Shown: positions 35,601-47,851 of the stretch, piece after piece
How positions within the stretch are numbered: position 1 is the stretch's first letter
Layout: the number at the start of each line of letters is the position of its first letter
Origin: Dichotomocladium elegans
Taxonomy: Eukaryota > Mucoromycota > Mucoromycetes > Mucorales > Lichtheimiaceae
Assembly (NCBI GenBank): GCA_025716815.1
Contig: JAIXMN010000002.1
Coordinates: forward strand, 310,001 to 374,000
Direction of reading: 5' to 3'
Length of the DNA stretch: 64,000 nt
Notes under the pieces: model-generated
What the model saw: only the letters and a program-made list of their open reading frames with translations
The model's database searches: none
Told to the model about the DNA's origin: nothing
Position numbers and translations under genes: made by a program

Positions 35601-36430
35601 AAAATGGGTGTGAGGGATTGCTTTGTGATAGCCAAATGAGTTGGATAATGCTTACATATTTTCTCCAAGTTGGCAATGGACAATCTCATTAGGTGCAAAA
35701 TTGTAGCGGAAATGATTATAAATATCGTCCACCAAGGGTTCCAGACGAACGGTTTCTGGGGAGAGAGAGAGTGAAAGAGGGAGAAATGCAGACCATGAGA
35801 TAAACTAGAACACGTAGGGAATATGTCATAACTTACGAAACTGGATGCGCTGGAGCATACGCCTCCGAAGTGTCTCACAGAAGCGGAACTCTGCTCTGTT
35901 CTGCTCGTCTTGTCCCTCGCTTTCTAGTGCTTGTTCGTACGTCAGATTTTGGCGGCCGGTAGCCTCGCAAGTCCATACGGGTTGGCGGTAGAGCATAAGT
36001 CGATTGACGTAGGATCTATACGATTAAACGATGCCGCGGTTAAGAATTGATGAATGGGCTGTAATGTCTCGAGCCAGAGAGATTCTTTGTTTAAGAGCTG
36101 CACGATGAAGCAGCGACAGGCAGCATATGAGTAGGAGCACAGCAGGAGAACAACGCCAGGGCAAGGCGCGGCTCAATAGCCAACAACAAAAAGCGACAAA
36201 GTACAATTTATATCCATACGTACAGTGTCGATGTGTCGTTGTCGCTTATACTGTGTAAAGCCCCCCTTCTCCACAATGTCAATAGTTATAATGAATAATA
36301 AAAAAGGATACTCGTAATTGGTGAATATTTCGTTGGTGAATCGCAGGTACCAAACTTCCTTCCGTTTTCGTCTGGGGTCGTATGGGGGTGGTGAAACGAG
36401 AGGGACACGTTTGTTGTTTAACAGAGGCAT
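32658..36430 (-). CDS. ITC1: ISWI-complex subunit, Itc1/ACF1-like (WAC-DDT-WHIM)
   Basis: About ten exons from the ATG at 36430 to TAA at 32658-32660, roughly 920 residues. The WAC domain is at the N terminus (MPLLNNKRVPLVSPP, TNEIFTNYE then WTCEATGRQNLTYEQALESE). The DDT domain follows in the exon at about 34940-33935 (IPDDLFETFIAVYVFLTVFS), then WHIM1 (YPTLSLKHKLAILKFLVEAA). Next are an acidic stretch, a long basic coiled coil (RRKELEALRKLQYQKQREAA) and the WHIM/WSD block with IRPLGRDRFYNRYLYLD. The final exon (about 32774-32658) ends with WLNPKGSREYKLKNEIIKRQ, the expected C-terminal block. This order is that of Itc1/ACF1/BAZ1 proteins, which partner ISWI ATPases to space nucleosomes. No bromodomain or PHD finger is seen, as in fungal Itc1. 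Its first intron looks U12-type. Confidence 0.9.
36016..36311 (-). other. Candidate U12-type (minor spliceosome) intron
   Basis: Intron 1 of the ITC1-like gene, 296 nt on the minus strand. The donor after AATTACGA reads GTATCCTTTTTT, matching the U12-type GT-AG consensus RTATCCTTT in all nine positions. Near the 3' end, TTCTTAAC differs by one base from the U12 branch-site consensus TCCTTAAC; its branch adenosine would lie about 24 nt before the acceptor. The last 22 bases (ending TAATCGTATAG) lack a polypyrimidine tract. The splice joins GA to A in phase 2 and keeps the WAC domain in frame. Confidence 0.7.
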
Positions 36431-36868
36431 ATGAAATCGTCGTATATTTCAAATGGACAGCAAGGGGCCTTGGAAGTAGGTTGTACGACTGCAGGAAGCG
36501 AGAAAAGCAAGTGTATGTGCGAGAAAGTGTAGTATTCCCCCTTGGCATCCCATTGGATAATTTAGACGGCCGACCCGTCGGTTTCTGCCGCTTTGTGTTT
36601 TTACTGATCGGTCATGTGAGCATCGGAATTTTCTGCTTGGTTGATAAGTGAAAAAAAGACTGTTTGGCTCAGAAGTCGCCCTGTGATTGACTTTTCAAGT
36701 TGCTGTGCGCGTTCAGGTGCCAGGACAGCAGCCCGTTATTCGTTCAAAGCAGGCTATTCATAGGGTTTTTATCCTTAATTTTATTGGCTAAAGCATTTCC
36801 TACTCTTTTTTTTTAAAAGTATTTTTCCTGGTCACTTTCCCTTTCCCGTCTCAAACACCTCCGCCCCG
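36431..36868. promoter_or_regulatory. Divergent promoter region ITC1-like / DIS3
   Basis: A 438-bp gap between the two ATGs of oppositely oriented genes. The DIS3 side ends in a pyrimidine-rich leader (CTCTTTTTTTTTA near 36801-36813, then CCCGTCTCAAACACCTCCG). Shared promoter use is an inference from the layout. Confidence 0.5.
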
Positions 36869-39800
36869 ATGTTGCGATCAAAAGCATTCGTCAAACGTAC
36901 ACGCAAGGGAAATGTTGTCAAGGTTGTCAAGGAACACTACCTGCGCGATGACATTGCGTGTTCGTCTGCGGCCTGCACCGTCTGCGAACAACAATCGCCT
37001 CCCGTCCTTTCTAGCATACCTCGTAAAACAGACGCAATCGATCGGCCACACTATTTGATTCCGGATACCAATGTCTTCATTAATCAGGTACGAGGGCAGT
37101 TTTCTGTACTTGGAAGCTATGTATTCGGATCAGGCCGATTCACTCATTCTTTCTGTCAGCTTGATATTATGGAGCATCCCTCGATCAAAGACGTGATCGT
37201 CCTGCAGACAGTCCGCGAAGAGCTTCGACACCTCAGCTTACCGGTCTACAATCGTGTCAATGCCATTCTCGCCGATAAAAATCGACGGTTCTACCTTTTT
37301 GCCAATGAACATCATCGGTAGGGGCATTTTCTCGATCTACGGGTTATTTTTTGGCGATGTCTAACGTCGTATTTTCGAAGGGACTGCTATATCGAGAAAT
37401 TGAAAGACGAGACACCGAATGATAGAAACGACAGAGGTAATATCGTAATCAGGGGAAGGAGTGGGCTTCAATGCTCATCGATGTTGGGTGCGTATGGATG
37501 ATGATTATTTAGCCATCCGAGTTGCGACTCAATGGTACACAAATCACCTGAGTGGGACTGGAATTATTGCTGTGATGTTGAGCGACGATCGTGCAAACCG
37601 AGAAAAGGCGAGTTCAATAAATTTGAAGGTCTCATCAGGTAATGTTGAATAAAAAATGATATCCAGAAAGAGGTTGACGATCTTTATTTCAGTCCGCCAA
37701 TACGTCGAGGGTCGGAAGGATGTACCTGAACTACTGGATATGCTCGCAGCTCCGAAATCAGTTGCGGATGATGCTGATAAAATTGTGTATGACGAGGTGA
37801 GTAGAGAAATGATAATTTTACCATAAGAACGGGATTTGAATCACTTAAGCGTATCTTCGCAGCATTTGTCGCAGGTACATATTACCAACGGTATCAAGAA
37901 GGGTACCCTCATCCAGGGTAGTCTGAATGTCAGCACGCACAATGTTCTGGAGGTAAAGTTGTAAGCAATGTCAATCTAAGCATATGGCTAAGCGTATTGT
38001 CTTTTAGGCAACCATTGTTGGCAACGTGGAAGGTGAACCCAAGACCATTTTTATTCTCGGCCGAAAAAACATGAACCGTTGTATCCAAGGAGATATCGTA
38101 GCAGTTGAACTTCTGCCGAAAGAGCAATGGAAGAAGTCCACGTCACTTGCAGTAGAAGACGAAGAGGACGAAGAAAGACTCTTTGGAGAAGAGCCTGCCG
38201 ACATCACCATGGCTGAGACCAATGGTGCAGACAACAACCAGGTTGGTGAACCGACCGGAAAAGTTGTTGGCGTTATCAGAAAAAGATGGAGACCGTATGT
38301 GTGCATGTTGGTGTGGAATTCATGTGATATATTAACGTTATTACTTTCTAGATACTGCGGCTTCATTGTGAAAAAGAGCGTACATTCAAAAGCTGGCACC
38401 AATGTTGCAGAAAATGTCATTTTTAGAGCCCTTGATCGCAGAATTCCACCAATCAAGATCCGAACTGCTCAGGCTCAGTCATTGCTAGGTGCTCGCATTG
38501 TGGTATCCATCGATGCCTGGCCTGTAAACTCAGTGTATGTGAAAGCGTCCTGTTATTTTCTTGTGTGGACTGATGGTTTATTTAGACATCCTCTTGGACA
38601 TTTCGTCAAGACTCTCGGTTCATCGGGTGACAAAGAAACGGAGACGGAGGTGCTCTTGCTTGAACACGATGTTCCCTATCAAGAATTTTCTAAAAATGTT
38701 CTTGATGATCTGCCCATTGAGGGAGACGAATGGGTGGTTCAAGAAAAGCATTTGAACATGGAGAACCGTCGCGATCTTCGACACTTGAACGTCTGCAGCA
38801 TTGATCCTCCGGGTAAACCTAGGTTGCTGGATAACGCCCATGCTGTTCCTAACACATGTCTTGGTTAGGCTGTACGGATATCGATGACGCACTTCATGTT
38901 CGTCCACTTGAGAATGGCAATTACGAGATTGGTGTTCGTGAGTAGATACCTATGAGATATTGGGGGGAGTACACGATGCCCTGGCCCTAACTCGTTCGTT
39001 GGAAGATATCGCCGATGTCACGTATTTCGTTAAGCCCGGTCAAGCTATGGATGCCGAAGCAGCATCTCGTGGCACTACTGTATATTTGGTTGACAAGCGC
39101 ATTGATATGTTACCAGCTCTACTCGGAACCAGTTAGTTTGTAAGAAGACTCTTGAATGCAACATATCGCTAAACATCAAAAAAATAGACCTTTGCTCCCT
39201 GCGTTCCAATGTAGAACGCCTGGCGTTCTCCTGTGTTTGGGTAAGGAAGTCTATCAAGATAAGTGCGGTCGATAACTTTTTTCTGATCATTCGCGAACTC
39301 CACAGGAAATAACCAAGGATGCAGACATTGTAAACGTTGACTTTTTCAAGAGTGTGATCCTCTCGAAGCACTCGTTTACTTATGAAGAAGCCCAAAATCG
39401 CATCGATGACGAGTGAGTAAAATATTGATATCCGCAGATAGCGATTAACATTTCTGATATTGAACAGGAATATGCAAGACGATGTGACAAAAGGGATTCG
39501 TGTTCTGAATCAGCTCGCGAAAAAACTTCGCCAGCGTCGTATTGACAAGGGTGCCCTTACACTCTCAAGCCCCGAAGTTCGCTTTAATCTTGAGAACGAC
39601 TCTCAGGATCCGGTGGATGTTGAGATGAAAGAGCTTAAGGAGACCAATGCATTGGTCGAGGAGTTCATGTTACTCGCCAATATTTCGGTTGCAGAAAAGA
39701 TCTATTCAAAGTTCCCCATGTCTGCACTTTTACGTAAGCATGGTGCTCCGCCCGCCAACAATTTTGATAACCTCAGGCGCGCATTGAGCGACGTGAATAT

Positions 39801-40821
39801 TGCATTGAATGTTGAGAGTTCAAAGACGCTAGCGGATTCGTTAGACAGGGCAGTGGTAAGAAGCTTTTTTATAAAAAAAAAAGACTAACCTATAGGAACC
39901 AAAAAGTACTAAGCTGGCTTTGACAGATTCCTGATGATCCGTATTTTAACAAGCTTGTGCGCATCCTGACGACGCGCTGCATGATGCAAGCACAGTATTT
40001 CTGTTCTGGAACGGAATCAGAAGCGGAATTCCGGCATTACGGTCTTGCTACTCCAATTTACACCCACTTCACGTCGCCCATCCGTCGTTACTCAGGTGAG
40101 GTGAGAGTATACAAACTTAATGCACCTGTCTAACGGAGAGACGCATGATAAGACGTTATTGTCCATCGATTGCTACAGGCATCGATTGATCCAGATGTTA
40201 CGTACGGCGAAGAGCTGACAGATAAGCGAAAGATGAAGGAGCTGTGCGAAGGTAGGTTGCTTTTTTAAACTTAAGTCTGGACCTATTGGCTTACCTAACA
40301 CACGGACATGCGCAAATAGTACTAAACCATCGCCATCGTATGGCGCAGATGGCTGGGCGTAGCTCTGTCGAACTGTATACCAACATGTTTTTCAAGAACA
40401 AGGTGCTTGTGGAAGAAGGGCGTGTCATTCGTGTGCTCAAGAATGGTTTTGTGGTGCTTGTTCCAAAGTAAGGCGGAAAGATTGATCCGATTGCAAGGAC
40501 CTGTCTGTCTTGTCCTAACGAATTTGTGTGTTTAGGTTCGGCATCGAAAGTATTGTGTACACAAGCAGCTCTGCAGGCGCCGATTCTCCTTTCGAGTTCA
40601 ATGAGGAAAGGAACGAGCTGACTGCGAATGATGTGACTATCAAGATTTTCAACACGGTCAAGGTCGAAATCAGCGTGCAAGGAGACGAGAACGGCATGCG
40701 GCAAAAGATGTCCATGAAGCTTGTGTATCCATATGTCCCAGGCTTATATGACTCTGAAAAGAAGCGAAAGAATGAAGACCCAGCCGGGTCAGCAGCTAAG
40801 AAGCTGAATCGAAAAGCATAA
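36869..40821 (+). CDS. DIS3: Exosome ribonuclease DIS3/RRP44
   Basis: A gene of many short exons, about 950-1000 residues. It is the catalytic subunit of the RNA exosome, with 3'-5' exonuclease (RNB) and endonuclease (PIN) activities, in nucleus and cytoplasm. The N terminus has the three-cysteine CR3 element ([15 protein letters not shown]) and a PIN domain starting [14 protein letters not shown] with the first acidic residue. Cold-shock domains follow ([39 protein letters not shown]). The RNB domain has the catalytic acidic cluster split by an intron ([17 protein letters not shown]), then [12 protein letters not shown] and [38 protein letters not shown] follows, and an S1 domain closes the protein ([19 protein letters not shown]). 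Nothing essential seems lost. It is divergent to the ITC1-like gene. Confidence 0.95.
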
Positions 40822-41408
40822 GTCAACAATCATTTGGGTTGCCTGTATATATATATAGCTTTGTTACAAAACGATGGTAATTTATATAAAATGTGGGGCA
40901 TGTGCTTGTGATAGCACATTTCGTCGTGTCTTTCATCTCCTTCCCATATTATACTAAAGGTAAAGAAAAAAGGGAGAGCGGGGAGATTAACCTGTCCATT
41001 CTTCATATTACAGTGATTTCATGAATGAGTTGATGAGTGGATTGGGAGAGGTGGGAAAAGGCATAGGATATGTGCGGAGGGGGCGATGATGGATCATATG
41101 ATAGCATTTTTGCGCTACGGTGGAGAGTGTGTTGGGGGTGGGGGGAGCGTATAAGAAAGAACCATGGAATTAAAAGCAAAATATGTAAAGAAAACCAGAA
41201 AGCAAAGGGAGAAGGAAGAGGGTATGTGAGTGAAATACATGATTTGTGGGACGTTAAGAACGCACGCACACAGATCAATATGTGAGCGTGCAGAGAAAAA
41301 AAGATGATAGTGCTAATAGTAAATACTAATAATGAAATATCAAATACTAATAATGCGATTGTGCGGTGAAATAAGATGCTGAACTGAATGACTCGCGCGT
41401 AATTTTTT
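40822..41408. other. Convergent 3' flanks of DIS3 and homeobox gene
   Basis: A 587-bp gap between two stop codons facing each other. It contains AT-rich stretches (TATATATATA at about 40846) that could serve polyadenylation. No gene seen. Confidence 0.45.
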
Positions 41409-41781
41409 TTAAATCATCTGCGCTGGAATCGTTGTTGCTGCTGCTGCTGCTGCCACAGAGAATGGAGAGGAGGACGTTGAATGGCTTTCGGCCGTGGCTG
41501 GGATACATTCGAAGCAGGCGTTACCTCCAGAAGAAGAAGAAGACTCGTGGCAACCGTTAAGCGTCGATATGGGAGGAGATCCTGCTACCGAATTGGACAC
41601 AGAGGATGAGGCTGTGGACGTCAAGGCCGGAGTGAACTGGTTAGACACAGACGTGGATGCTGGGGCATAGTCAAGCGTGGGCGCGGTGCTCTCAGAAAAA
41701 CCGTAGAAGTCCATGGTGGAGGCGAGCGCTGCGGTGCTGTGCGCGGGCGAGCTGTAGCCGCTACTGATGCTCCAACTATTA

Positions 41782-41814
<33 letters not shown>

Positions 41815-43104
41815 GCCGCCGCTATATCGTACGAGCACATATCGTTCTCAGATACCCGACGTTCCTTGCACTAAGATATGGAGCATGAGTATCAAAGTGC
41901 TTTTTTTTTAGTGGGGAAGTGGACCACACGTTCGTATGCATATTTCTTTAGGACCAATATAATTTACCTGGTAGTAATCGATTGATGATGGATCAAAGTA
42001 GGCGGTAGGAGCAGTAGACATGTCAGGACAGGATTTGCGGCGTACCAGAACTGACTCGTCCTGTTGGTGCGGGTGGTGCTGGCCCTGCTGGTGAAATACA
42101 AGCGGATGAGGCGCACTTATCCAGTTCGGGTTATTACTGGCCTGATCTGACACATTCATCTGAATGATGTTGCTGTGTTCATACGATGAAGCAGCAGCAG
42201 CGACTGCAGCAGCCACTTCAGCCACAGATCGTACATTATCAACAGGATCTCCTAGTTGTTGATGCGGATGCTGATGTTGCCATGGTAGATATCCCCAGGG
42301 TTGCGTGACAGTGGGGCTGCTGTGGTGAGGATGCTGATGCGACAACGAAAGGGCAGAGGCAGAATGGCTGTTGGCGTTGCTGTTGGGGGGCAGGTAGCTC
42401 GTGAAGGTAGATTTACCGAGTCCCATGCTGGTATTCGCACCTGCGGATGAGGGGTTATCATTGCTGGTATTGTTGGGGGAGGGATGAACATGTGCAAAGA
42501 ACTGTGAAAAGAGCACAGACTGTTCCACATCTGCAGTAGCATTTTTGTATTGCTGCTGCTGCTGCTGCTGCTCCTGCTTCTGCTCCTGTTGCTTCTCATG
42601 ACCATGCCCATGCTCGTGCTCATACTCATACTCATGCTCGTTAGTATTACTCGACAGCTGTTGCTGTTGCTCATTGCCAGCGGTGGTGGCGGTGGTGCTA
42701 ACGGTGGCGGCAGCGGCGGCAGCGGCCTTACGTCGCTGCAGTTTTGCTTTTGCTCTTCGGTTTTGGAACCAAATCTGAACACCACGCGGTGTCATATCAA
42801 GCTTCTGGGCAAGTATGCGGCGGATGGTCGCGTTTGGCTTTGAGTTCTCGGCAAAGGATTTCTCCAAGACTTTCAACTGGGCCCGCGAGGTTCGTCTGCG
42901 ATGCTTGATTTCAAAAGGGTTGTAAAAAGTGGGCCGGAAGTCACCATGCGGGAATTGGTGGAAGGTGTCAAGGTAGTAGGATGTTGAGTCAGCGACGCCG
43001 ATGCTACTCGGATCAACGCTGTAGAAGGATGCCGGATCGCACTGGTGAACGACGGCGGCTGACATGAAGGAGGATGGATCGAAAGGTTGTTGCATGGTTG
43101 ACAT
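41409..43104 (-). CDS. Homeodomain transcription factor
   Basis: Two exons (43104-41968 and 41864-41409) give 530 residues. The homeodomain lies near residues 67-127: helix 1 RRRTSRAQLKVLEKSFAENS, helix 2 IRRILAQKLDMTP and the recognition helix VQIWFQNRRAKAKLQRR with W, F, N and R at the DNA-contact positions. It is a typical 60-residue class without the three-residue loop extension. The rest is low complexity: Ala runs, Gln runs, His-rich stretches (HEYEYEHEHGHGHEK), and a Ser/Thr-rich second exon with a 14-residue Ala run. Fungal relatives include Yox1/Pah1-type regulators of cell cycle or development; which one is unclear. A 4.7-kb gene-free region lies upstream, suggesting elaborate regulation. 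Confidence 0.9.
41781..41822. repeat. GCT/GCC trinucleotide repeat (poly-Ala)
   Basis: Fourteen codons of GCT/GCC on the plus strand, read as GCN alanine codons on the minus strand in the second exon of the homeobox gene. A second, shorter repeat (CTG at 42550-42572) codes for glutamines in the first exon. Confidence 0.9.
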
Positions 43105-46100
43105 GAAATGATGTATGATTTGAATGTATTAATGAGCGGATGAATGAGTGAGTGCGTGCGCAGGATGAAAGAGTATATGTCTGTGGGGTGTGGGTGAATG
43201 TGTGAGTGTGTACGTGCGTGAGTATAAGAAAAGAAGATGATGATATAGAAAAGAGTTGATGGGATGCAGATTGATTTGAAACTTTTTACCCTAGTTTATA
43301 TATAGGCTGCGAGTCTAGAGGCTAACGGGCGGCGAGGTAGAGGAATACTCACCCCACCCACAGCTCCGTCTACACGTTCACGCACAGAGAGTGATTGCAA
43401 ATGAGGGTGAAGGAGTAAGAAAAATTCCAGAGAAAAAGGGGGTCGAAGGAAAAAAAAAAACGAAAAAGGGTCTTGGGGCAACATGGCACTATGGGAATGA
43501 AAGGCCCTAAAGATCCTCCTGTTCATCTCTCTCGCTCTCTCTCGCTCTCGCACACTCTCGCACACACTTTTTTTTTTCTTCAAAGGGTTCTGAGCAAAGA
43601 GTTCCCTTTTTACGCATCTGAAGTGTCCCTTTCAGAATCCCTTGCCAAGGAGGCGAGACACAAGCGCACCCATACCCGCACACACACACGCGCGCGCGTG
43701 TTCTTACTCACACACAGAGCGCGTGGGTGCCCATTGAACAAGGCGCGTGCACTTGCGAGAGTGACAACGACTTTTTCAATGATAGGAGACATATAAAGAC
43801 ATAAAGAGAAAGGGAGTTCATAGCGTTCTAAGCGGCACATGCGAGTAAGTGAGAGAGGGTGAATCTTGTCGTTGTGTAAAGCGCAAGTGTAAATCATTTG
43901 CTGATCACTCTTATCACTTGCTACCCATGCCATGATGAATGCAGCAACCCACTTCATCCATTTTCAATGCAATTCTTTCTCACATCGCATCCACTTAATT
44001 CACGCTGCTCCTTCTATTTCTACTTTTATTGTTTCTCTCGTTTTGCTACCGCCGTTGTCGTCGTCGCCTGTCCTTCAGGAGCCTGCGCAGTAGCATAAAC
44101 ATTTCGAGCGATTTTACATCCTGGAGCTAAACATGAGAGCGTCACTGGAAATGGATAAATAGAGAGCTTATTAAACGGGGCGCGCAGAGGTCTTAGAATG
44201 GGACTATTCTACTACCACAATACTATACTACGATGCCCACTAGCATATTATAACGATGGGGTAAACTCGTCCAAACTATGTTATCAACAAAAGTCAAATT
44301 AAGAAAAAGTGCTTATCATTTTCTTCTCCTCCTCTTCTCCTCCTTCTCGCCGTCGTCGTTGTCCTCCTTCGCGGTTGTTCTCGTTTCAATTCCGTTGCTG
44401 GAGTGGATCGCAACAATGCGTACTTCTTCATGTTCTGTGTGACGTGAGCCCTGCATGATGGGGTGGGGTGGGGAAAAATACAAAACCTATCATACCACAA
44501 TGCTCAAGATCTCCTATATGCTTCCCATTCCGAAACGAGTGAAAGATGCTACAGGCTGCTGCACGCATTCGCGTACACATGCTCTCTTTTTTTTTTTCTC
44601 CACTTATTTGAATAGCTATAGGCCAAGAAAAATAACCTCAACTCTCAGGATCGACAAGGGTCAGCCAGGCGTGAAATAAGATATCGTAGCTAACGAAGCG
44701 AATTCGAGAAGTCGTCATAGAAGCAGCGGTAGTTGTACATACTTCAATTCATCAGTCTAGTTCTAACCAGAATTTAAACCCCTGGCAATATCGAGGGGTT
44801 GTTGGGGGGAGATGGAGGAAGAAAGAGAGGGTGGGGGGAGATGGAGGAAGAAAGAGAGGGTGGGGGGAGGTGGGGAACATTATGGGGGGAGAGGGGAACA
44901 TACACACCAAGGGGAGGGATGATCTCTGTCCCTCCAAGTTGACTTGCCTTTTTGTTTCTTGTCCCAGACTCTTTCCTTCCATAGTATGTGTGTGTGTGTG
45001 GCTTGCTTTCATTTCATCATTATAATACTTACCAATCGATTTTGATCTCAGGAGACCACCGCCACTCCACCGCGCTGGATACCGTTGCTACGGCCAACCG
45101 TAAATATCGAGAGACATAGGCAAATAACAGACATGCGACCTATATACGAGCTTACCTCGATACCAACATAAACATGCACATGTGTGCAATTCTTCGTCCT
45201 ATTGCTTTCTTTGTCGCACGCGCATACGCACACGCAATTTGCAATGCTCCTTGCACTGCCTTGCCTCCGCACCCCTTCTCCAAGACAACTCTGCTAATGA
45301 TGTCCTAGGCACACGCGCGCATACATACTCGCCTGGATCATCAGCAAATGTCTCCACTTGTCATATCTTGAGAGCTTGTCTATGTGTGTGAATGAGTCTG
45401 CTGTAGAAGTAGTACTAGGGACACACGCGTGCTGAAGGCAGAAAAAGCACGGATTATTTTATTTGAGTTTGTTCATCGGGCTTCACCCAATTTACTTAGT
45501 CTTCCCATTTGCCAACTTTTTTTTTTATCTAATCCAATCGACTTGCACGCGCCCCCACGCGCTCAACACGTTCCATAAAACACAACACAAACGCACGCAC
45601 ATCTACAAGAGTGGAACATGTTTTGACAACCCGATAGCTTAAGACGGAGTAATCTTGGGGTGATCCTGCCAGCAAATATTTGACAAACAACAGGTGGCTG
45701 TGCTCTCTCCCCTTGGGACGCGTGCACGTTTATCTACTGCTTTCTTTCTTTTTTCTTCGCATGATAAGCAACAACAACACAGGAGCAGCATAGGAGAAAT
45801 ATCGAGGCAGATTAAGTGGGTGTGCACTGCGCGTACAGTACCAATAAATGGGGAACTATATACAGCATGTCACGCGCCCAGCACGAACGAGATAATAAGT
45901 GCCAAGGTTTAGGCGGGTAAATTTCACAATCTCTGTTTTTTTTTTCTCCTTTCGTCCACCTCTTTACCCAACGAGACCCCGAAGCAGAAAAAAAAACATC
46001 CTCTTGACCAACAATCATTCTATTTCTGGACGTCCTCACAACACGTGCAAACGCTGTCTCTGACAAACGTTGACCTAAAATATATATAAAAAAAAAGCCA

Positions 46101-47851
46101 AAAACCAATATGTCGAGACAAAAGTCTTTTTTTAATATCTCACAGGGTGAAGCATTATGAGATGTGTCAAGCCCAGTTTGAATCGATAAGGCACGCTATT
46201 GTGCCCCTGACATAGAGTATGTGCCTTCCCTCTTGCGTAGGGAGATCGTCATTTTTTCTTTTGCTAATCTAAGAACCTAACTAGACCATATATGTAAGCG
46301 CTCCCGGCGGTCCGGGCGCGCGTCGATTAACTTTATGTTTTCTTTGGGGGGAGGGAGGAGTGCATGGATGGCTCATCCTGGAATCGGATCGACTTGACTC
46401 ATTTATTAAATGACGACGAGGACGAAGCTTGTATCCTCCCTCCCACATGCAAAGCTTGGTATTGTCAAACGCTGTTGTCCTGTCTGGACTCTTTTCTTCC
46501 CTCGTCTGATAGAGAGAGATAGAGATAGAGATAGAGCGTATATGTGTATATATGTGCTGTCATTTTCCTGTCCACCCTCCTTTCCACAACCCGCCCCTCC
46601 CCGAAAAAAAATTCAACGTGGATCTTTCCCTTTTGTGATGTCTCAATGGAAGCGGCTTGTCCAAGTCTAAAGCGCGCCTCCTTGTTCCAAACCTGCAGCT
46701 GGCATGAGGGATGTGCTCATTGGTTTCTGCTCGTTGATTGACATGCACCCCTCCCTTCAAACTTACGTGCGTAAGTTTCCATATATATATCCTGCATCGA
46801 TTACTAGATGAACCAAGTTGGGGGAGGGAGGGAGATGGATGTGCAGGAACACATCTCCTATGCGCATATTCTATCCGTCCATTTATCACTCAAAGTTACA
46901 CAAGACCTGACCCCTCCACACACACATACCCCTTTTGTTCCTGTCAACAAGTGTTGCATTTTCTAGCGACGAATTGGGATGTAGCATCCACACACACACA
47001 TACACGCGCTCTCCTCCCCTCCCCCCCGGGAGGAGGAGGAGGAGGAGGGATTCTGACGTATGCATGAAGGGCGGCAACAAATTAATACCACAAAGTTTTT
47101 TTTATATAGATCGCAAAGCCATCTTATAGAATTTTCTTTTGGCTATTCGTTTACTGCTAGTTCCTCCCCTTTTTCCAAAGTAATGACCTCTACCCGTGAA
47201 ACCAACCATGGCGAAAATGAACAAACAGAACGTTCCGGTATAGAATCAAAAGCAAAAGTATACAGAGCGAGGCCCGATGTCTATGTATATACACACGCAC
47301 ACACAAACACACACGAAAAGGAAAGAAAGGCAGAAAATGATATTTCTGAAAAGCTTCTAGATGGATTATTATTGTTTAGCAGACTTGTGACGCACATACA
47401 GGTAATGCGGGGTCGTATGTAGTGAAATCGAGCGGGCCATTTGTCTTCAAACTAGGCGCGTCCCTCATACTGTCGACCTCCCAACACCCCTCCCCCATCC
47501 TCCTTTCTTTAACCCCTCCCCTTTAAACTTGTGTCAATCAAGTTTCATGCACTTTTCTTCAAGCCACTAGAAAAAAGGGGGTGACACCCATCTTTCTTGT
47601 GCGTGTGCGTATGTGTGGTGCCAGCGAGACACACGCACTAAATCGGGAACCGGTTTATGGTAACTGGTCCCGATTTGATAATATGCACGTTTTTGGAAAT
47701 GTATTTGATTAAAGCAGTTAGTTGTTTTAGACTCCTTTCTATCATTATCCATTCTAGAACATGACCTTTGGAAGCCATGATGCAGTTTTCTACAAGTTTG
47801 ATCTTTATGCAGCTAGTTCCACAACATTTAAGATATTCTGATGATCTATTT
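43105..47851. other. 4.7-kb gene-free region upstream of homeobox gene
   Basis: Between the homeobox start (minus strand) and the 3' end of the ZIP transporter. No protein-coding exon or RNA gene is recognised. The sequence is crowded with low-complexity tracts: CT/CA runs near 43530-43580 and 43680-43720, a 29-bp G-rich tandem repeat (44804-44875), GT runs near 44987-45001, GAGATA repeats near 46509-46536, CA repeats near 46988-47004, and GGA repeats near 47031-47048. It may be a long promoter/enhancer or a non-coding transcript region; neither is shown by the sequence. Confidence 0.5.
44804..44875. repeat. 29-bp G-rich tandem repeat
   Basis: Two exact 29-base units (starting GGGGGGAGATGGAGGAAGAA) at 44804-44832 and 44833-44861, plus a partial third (GGGGGGAGGTGGGG). 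The plus strand is almost pure purine for about 70 bases, with several runs of six G. Confidence 0.95.

Noticed and set aside
42252..42785. Second long minus-strand frame within the homeobox gene
   Set aside because: Out-of-frame shadow of low-complexity homeobox coding sequence.
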